In this document: in pieces, positions 60,821 to 64,000 of the stretch
How positions within the stretch are numbered: the first letter of the stretch is position 1
Layout of the letters: the number at the start of each line of letters is the position of its first letter
Assembly: GCF_000244955.1 (NCBI RefSeq)
Contig: NZ_CM001439.1
Location: 4,138,643 to 4,202,642 of the forward strand
DNA from: Saccharomonospora marina XMU15
GTDB lineage: Bacteria > Actinomycetota > Actinomycetes > Mycobacteriales > Pseudonocardiaceae
Reading direction: 5' to 3'
Length of the DNA stretch: 64,000 nucleotides
Made by a program: the position numbers and the translations under genes
The notes under the pieces: model-generated
Seen by the model: only the letters and a program-made list of their open reading frames with translations
The model's database searches: none
Told to the model about the DNA's origin: nothing

Positions 60821-61541
60821 TCCGCTACTGACGGCCGAAGACGTCTACGCGGGCTACATCTCCGGCGTGGACGTGCTGCGCGGTTGTGGTCTCGTGCTCA
60901 ATCCCGGCGAGCTGGTCGGGGTGATCGGACCGAACGGCGCCGGAAAGTCCACGCTGGTCAAAGCCATGTTCGGGCTGTTGCGCATCCGCGAGGGCACGGT
61001 TACCTTCCGTGACGAGGACGTGACCAACAAGCCCGCCCACGAACTGGTGTCCAAGGGCATCGGCTACGTGCCGCAGCGGCAGAACGTCTTCCCCACGCTG
61101 ACCGTGGAGGAGAACCTGCGCATGGGCACCTACCTCAAGCCGAAGGCGTTCGACGAGCGGGCGGGCTTCGTCGAGGAGCTGTTCCCGGTGCTGGCCGAGC
61201 GGCGTGCGCAGAAGGCCAGTTCGATGTCCGGCGGCGAGCGGCAGATGCTGGCGATGGGCAGGGCGCTGATGATGGAACCCGAGGTGCTGCTGCTCGACGA
61301 GCCGTCAGCCGGGCTGTCCCCGATGTACCAGGACCAGGTGTTCGAGCGCGTCAAGCAGATCAACGCCGCGGGCGTGGCGATCCTGATGGTGGAGCAGAAC
61401 GCCCGCCGTTGCCTGCAGATCTGCGACCGCGGCTACGTGCTGGACCAGGGCAGCAACGCCTACACGGGCACCGGTACCGAACTGCTGCACGACGAGAAGG
61501 TCATCGAGCTGTACCTGGGCACGCTCGCCAGGGCCCGCTGA
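60813..61541 (+). CDS. livF: ABC ATP-binding protein LivF
   Basis: A 242-aa ATPase. Walker A GPNGAGKST, signature SSMSGGERQMLAMG, Walker B VLLLDEPSAGLSP, then VAILMVEQNARRCLQICDRGYVLDQG, the Q/N-type switch of LivF. ATG at 60813. Last gene of the permease/ATPase operon; it ends at a large bidirectional terminator. Confidence 0.92.
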   Translation: MSDPLLTAEDVYAGYISGVDVLRGCGLVLNPGELVGVIGPNGAGKSTLVKAMFGLLRIREGTVTFRDEDVTNKPAHELVSKGIGYVPQRQNVFPTLTVEENLRMGTYLKPKAFDERAGFVEELFPVLAERRAQKASSMSGGERQMLAMGRALMMEPEVLLLDEPSAGLSPMYQDQVFERVKQINAAGVAILMVEQNARRCLQICDRGYVLDQGSNAYTGTGTELLHDEKVIELYLGTLARAR

Positions 61542-61550
61542 ACCACCGAC

Positions 61551-61593
61551 AACGATCAGCCCCCCGGGTCCTGGACCCGGGGGGCTGATCGTT
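61551..61593. terminator. Large bidirectional terminator between livF and livK
   Basis: 61551-61571 and 61573-61593 are exact 21-bp complements around a single base (61572), so the actual loop is a few bases of the stem tip. It lies 9 bp past the livF stop and 30 bp past the livK stop; on the plus strand the stem ends in GTTT. Both convergent operons can end here. Confidence 0.9.
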
Positions 61594-61623
61594 TGTGCTG
61601 CTACCGCTGCTTGCGCAGGGCTG

Positions 61624-62883
61624 TCAGCCGTTGCCGGTGCTCTTCTCCGTGCGCACGGTCTCCAGCTGGCCCGAATTGTTGTAGCGGTACACCTCGATCG
61701 TCGCCTCACCGGGCTCGCCCTGCTCGATGAAGTCGAGCGGCCCGCTCACGCCGTCGTAGTCGATGTCGGTGCCCTGGTCGAGCAGGCCCTTGCACTGCTC
61801 GAACGACGTGCACTTCTCGCCGCCCTTGGTCACGCCGTTGATCTCCGGCGCGAACGTGGCAGGGTCGGTCGACTGGGCCGCCTCTGCGGCAAGTGCGATG
61901 ATCGTCACGCAGTCGTACACCTGCGGTGCGAACTGCAGTTCGGCGAGGTTGGGTGCGAACTCCTTGAGCCTGTTGACGTACTCCTGGTTCTCCGCCGACG
62001 CGGGCGCGGTGCCCTTCATGCCCGCGATCACACTCGGGTCGTTCGGCGAGACCAGCTTGGCCAGTTCCTCGCTGCGCAACCCGTCGGCGCCGTAGACGCC
62101 GATCTGCTGCGGACCCACGCCCGCCTCGATCATGGACTGCATGACCTGCGTGCCTTCCTCGAAGGCCACCACAACGGCCGCATCCGGCCGCGAGTTCTTG
62201 ACCTGCTGCGCGAGCTGGTCGAAGTTGGTCGCCTCGGGGTCGTAGGTCTGCGTCAGCACGACGTTGGCGCCCTGCTCTTCCAACGCCTTCTTGGTGGCCT
62301 CCATGAGGCCGCGGCCGTAGTCGTCGGCGCGGGCCACCAGAGCGACCCGGTTGTGGCCGTCCTCCACGATCACCTTGCCCAGCACCGGGCCCTGCAACGC
62401 GTCACTCGGCGCGGTCCTGAAGTAGAACCCGTCGTCGTTGTAGTCGGTGAACGTGGGCGCGGTGTTCGAGCCGGAGCACTGGACGACACCCGAGCCGGTG
62501 ATGTTGTCGATGATCGCCAGGGACATGCCGGACGCCGCGGCACCGATGATGGCGTCCACACCCGAGGACAGCACCCGGTCGGCCGACTGCACGGCCACAC
62601 CTTCCTGCCCGGCCTCGTCACCGGCGACTATCTCCGGTATCGGCTGCCCGAGCACACCACCGGCGTCGTTGATGTTCTTGATCGCGAATTTCGCCGACTG
62701 GATCTGTGGCGGCCCGAGGAAGGCCAGCTGCCCGGTCTCGGGCAGGACGTAGCCGAGGTTGAGCACGCCGTCACCGCCGTCGCCTCCGCCTTGGCCACCG
62801 TCATCCCCGCCACCGCACGCGGCCACCACGAGCGCCGTGGCGCTCAGGAAGATCGCTGACCGCCAAAGTCTTGACGCTCGCAT
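61624..62883 (-). CDS. livK: Branched-chain amino-acid-type substrate-binding lipoprotein
   Basis: A 419-aa lipoprotein. Signal peptide with lipobox (ALVVAAC at about 17-23), then Gly/Asp-rich linker, and the Leu-Ile-Val binding fold: LNLGYVLPETGQLAFLGPPQIQSAKFAIKNINDAGG, VDAIIGAAASGMSLAIIDNI, GSGVVQCSGSNTAPTFTD and VVAFEEGTQVMQSMIEAG. Two Cys pairs are near the C-terminus. ATG at 62883. It is convergent with livHMGF, sharing its terminator; its promoter is in 62884-63133, where nothing else was identified. The substrate could be an amino acid, urea or another small solute. Confidence 0.9.
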   Translation of the reverse strand: MRASRLWRSAIFLSATALVVAACGGGDDGGQGGGDGGDGVLNLGYVLPETGQLAFLGPPQIQSAKFAIKNINDAGGVLGQPIPEIVAGDEAGQEGVAVQSADRVLSSGVDAIIGAAASGMSLAIIDNITGSGVVQCSGSNTAPTFTDYNDDGFYFRTAPSDALQGPVLGKVIVEDGHNRVALVARADDYGRGLMEATKKALEEQGANVVLTQTYDPEATNFDQLAQQVKNSRPDAAVVVAFEEGTQVMQSMIEAGVGPQQIGVYGADGLRSEELAKLVSPNDPSVIAGMKGTAPASAENQEYVNRLKEFAPNLAELQFAPQVYDCVTIIALAAEAAQSTDPATFAPEINGVTKGGEKCTSFEQCKGLLDQGTDIDYDGVSGPLDFIEQGEPGEATIEVYRYNNSGQLETVRTEKSTGNG

Positions 62884-63133
62884 TCCTTCCGCCTCCCGTC
62901 ATCGAGTTCTCATGAGGGCGGTCAACTGGTGAACCTGCCGGGCAGTGAACTGCTCGGCGACGGCGACCGTCTTCCACCCGGCTTGTCCGAAGAGACTGAA
63001 AGAGTAGATCTTTTCGGACACCGCGTGAACAGGCAACATACGATTGATACGTCGGCTTGACTCTCCGAGGCCTACGAGATCGCGGGGAGTAGCTTGGGAC
63101 ACACAGCACGCGAGCGGTACCGGGAGGCCAGGC

Positions 63134-63316
63134 ATGTCGGTAGGCAATCCGTTCCGGTGGCCGGAACGCGTGGCCGACTGGTTCGAGATGCGCGGCGTCT
63201 ACGTTCCCGGCGAGGACAACCGGGTGGTGAACCCGTGGCGTGACTGGGGTTGGCTCATCGTGGTGTGGCTGGCGGGGCTGGCGGTTTTCGTACTTTTCTT
63301 CGCCCTCGCCGTCTGA
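63134..63316 (+). CDS. Small membrane protein (60 aa)
   Basis: A 60-aa peptide with a basic/aromatic N-terminus (NPFRWPERVADWFEMRG) and one C-terminal membrane helix (WGWLIVVWLAGLAVFVLFFALAV). GGGAGG is 6-7 bases upstream of the ATG, so translation is likely. No family is recognised. Confidence 0.7.
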   Translation: MSVGNPFRWPERVADWFEMRGVYVPGEDNRVVNPWRDWGWLIVVWLAGLAVFVLFFALAV

Positions 63317-63525
63317 CACCCTCCTCGTTACCACGAACGAGTGATTGGCATCACTCCATGTGGCCCAACGGTCACGGTCAGGACACAGCCGGACACCAGG
63401 TCCGCCTCAACCCCGGCATCCGGCTGGCATCACACGGCCGGCCGCCGCCAGAGTGGACGAGGCGGCATCCGGCCGCCACCGAACGGAGCAACCAGCCGGT
63501 GCGAACGGAGTAAGGAGCATCTGCC

Positions 63526-64000
63526 GTGCGAATGTCGAGGATCGCTGTGGCCGGCTGCGCGGTGCTCGCGCTGACCGCCTGCGGCACCTCCGAAGCCGGT
63601 GACACTCCGCTACCGACCGAATCGGCCACGGCGACCTCCACCCCGGATGCGCGACTCAGCCCGCCTCCAGGCGTCTTCGAGTTCGGCTCCGAGTACCGGT
63701 TTCCCACCGGCCTGGTCGTCCGCGTCTCCACCCCGGACGTCTTCCGGCCGAGCGAGAGCGCCTACCCCCGCTCGGAGCGGGCGGCGGCGTTCGGCATCGT
63801 GCTCTTCAACGACGGCGAGCAGCCCTACCGGCTTTCCAACTTCTCGGTGACCGCGACGGTCGGCGAGCAGGAGGTGAAGCAGGTGGTCGACACCACCCGC
63901 GGCTACAACGGCATCCCCGACGCCGACCGCGACATCGGGCCCGGCAGTACCGTGCGGCTCACGCTGGCATTCGCGATGAGCGCCGACCGCGACCCGGTGC
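63526..64000 (+). CDS. Lipoprotein, C-terminus beyond the window
   Basis: At least 158 residues before the window ends with no stop codon. GTG at 63526 has AAGGAG 8 bases upstream. The signal peptide IAVAGCAVLALTAC ends in a lipobox (LTAC) followed by GTSEAGD and a Ser/Thr/Pro-rich linker. The domain that follows (FEFGSEYRFPTGLVVRVSTPDVFRPSESAY; AFGIVLFNDGEQPYRLSNFSVTATVGEQEVKQVVD) resembles the DUF4352-type immunoglobulin-like fold of actinobacterial lipoproteins. The rest is outside the window. Confidence 0.8.
   Translation, partial: MRMSRIAVAGCAVLALTACGTSEAGDTPLPTESATATSTPDARLSPPPGVFEFGSEYRFPTGLVVRVSTPDVFRPSESAYPRSERAAAFGIVLFNDGEQPYRLSNFSVTATVGEQEVKQVVDTTRGYNGIPDADRDIGPGSTVRLTLAFAMSADRDPV

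Noticed and set aside
1-64000. CRISPR array, rRNA or prophage
   Set aside because: No regularly spaced identical repeats, rRNA-like blocks or phage structural genes were seen.

Overview
The window is uniformly GC-rich, gene-dense DNA from an actinomycete. The gene content (GAF-ANTAR regulators, LytR-CpsA-Psr protein, NDMA-type alcohol dehydrogenase, several actinobacterial DUF families, GTG/TTG starts, 4-base start/stop overlaps) fits Pseudonocardiales such as the Amycolatopsis/Saccharomonospora group. That placement is inference from gene families, not from a marker gene. The one RNA gene seen is a tRNA at 44931-45004. No CRISPR array, rRNA, phage or complete insertion sequence was found. 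About 66 protein genes are called; many start codons were moved inward from the longest ORF to a Shine-Dalgarno-supported codon.

Layout. 0-7.7 kb: Hsp20 and J-domain protein, small membrane and cupin proteins, a methyltransferase, a GAF-ANTAR regulator, a divergent MFS/TetR pair with a double operator, and a DUF574-type methyltransferase. 7.8-19.1 kb, all on the minus strand: an oligopeptide-type ABC importer (dppA-B-C-D-F), a UGSC-family redox protein with Cys in place of selenocysteine and its partner protein, an IclR regulator, an orphan NarL-type response regulator, a short-chain dehydrogenase, both subunits of a class I CoA-transferase and a small NifU-like protein. Tight spacing suggests one imported substrate processed through a redox step and a CoA-ester stage; it is the best candidate here for an undescribed pathway. 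A terminator-like hairpin after dppF divides it.

19.3-27.3 kb: NDMA-dependent alcohol dehydrogenase, DUF222/HNH endonuclease, CtpE-like P-type ATPase, a transmembrane Ser/Thr kinase whose outer domain is a CBM2-like module, and a CYTH-CHAD protein. 27.7-32 kb: a MEDS-STAS / MEDS-HATPase pair that looks like an anti-sigma partner switch, a YihY/BrkB membrane protein, a second GAF-ANTAR regulator and an endonuclease III-like protein. 32-41 kb: acyl-CoA synthetase, dehydrogenase, diguanylate cyclase, a fusion of secreted-type phospholipase A2 with a multi-spanning acyltransferase-like region, an LCP cell-wall ligase and a 21-bp tandem repeat.

41-50 kb: XRE regulator, Baeyer-Villiger-type monooxygenase divergent from a TetR, small proteins, a structurally complete tRNA with Leu anticodon UAG but a short variable loop, a PAS protein, menC, an MFS exporter divergent from an XRE-cupin regulator, and an UlaG-like metallohydrolase. 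50-57.8 kb: MgtE, epoxide hydrolase divergent from a WYL regulator with a perfect 8-bp inverted repeat between them, tandem USP protein, fatty acid desaturase followed by a 58-aa ORF, and a cold-shock protein. 58-64 kb: the livHMGF branched-chain amino-acid-type importer converging on its binding protein livK across a 21-bp-arm bidirectional terminator, then a 60-aa membrane protein and the start of a lipoprotein cut by the window end.
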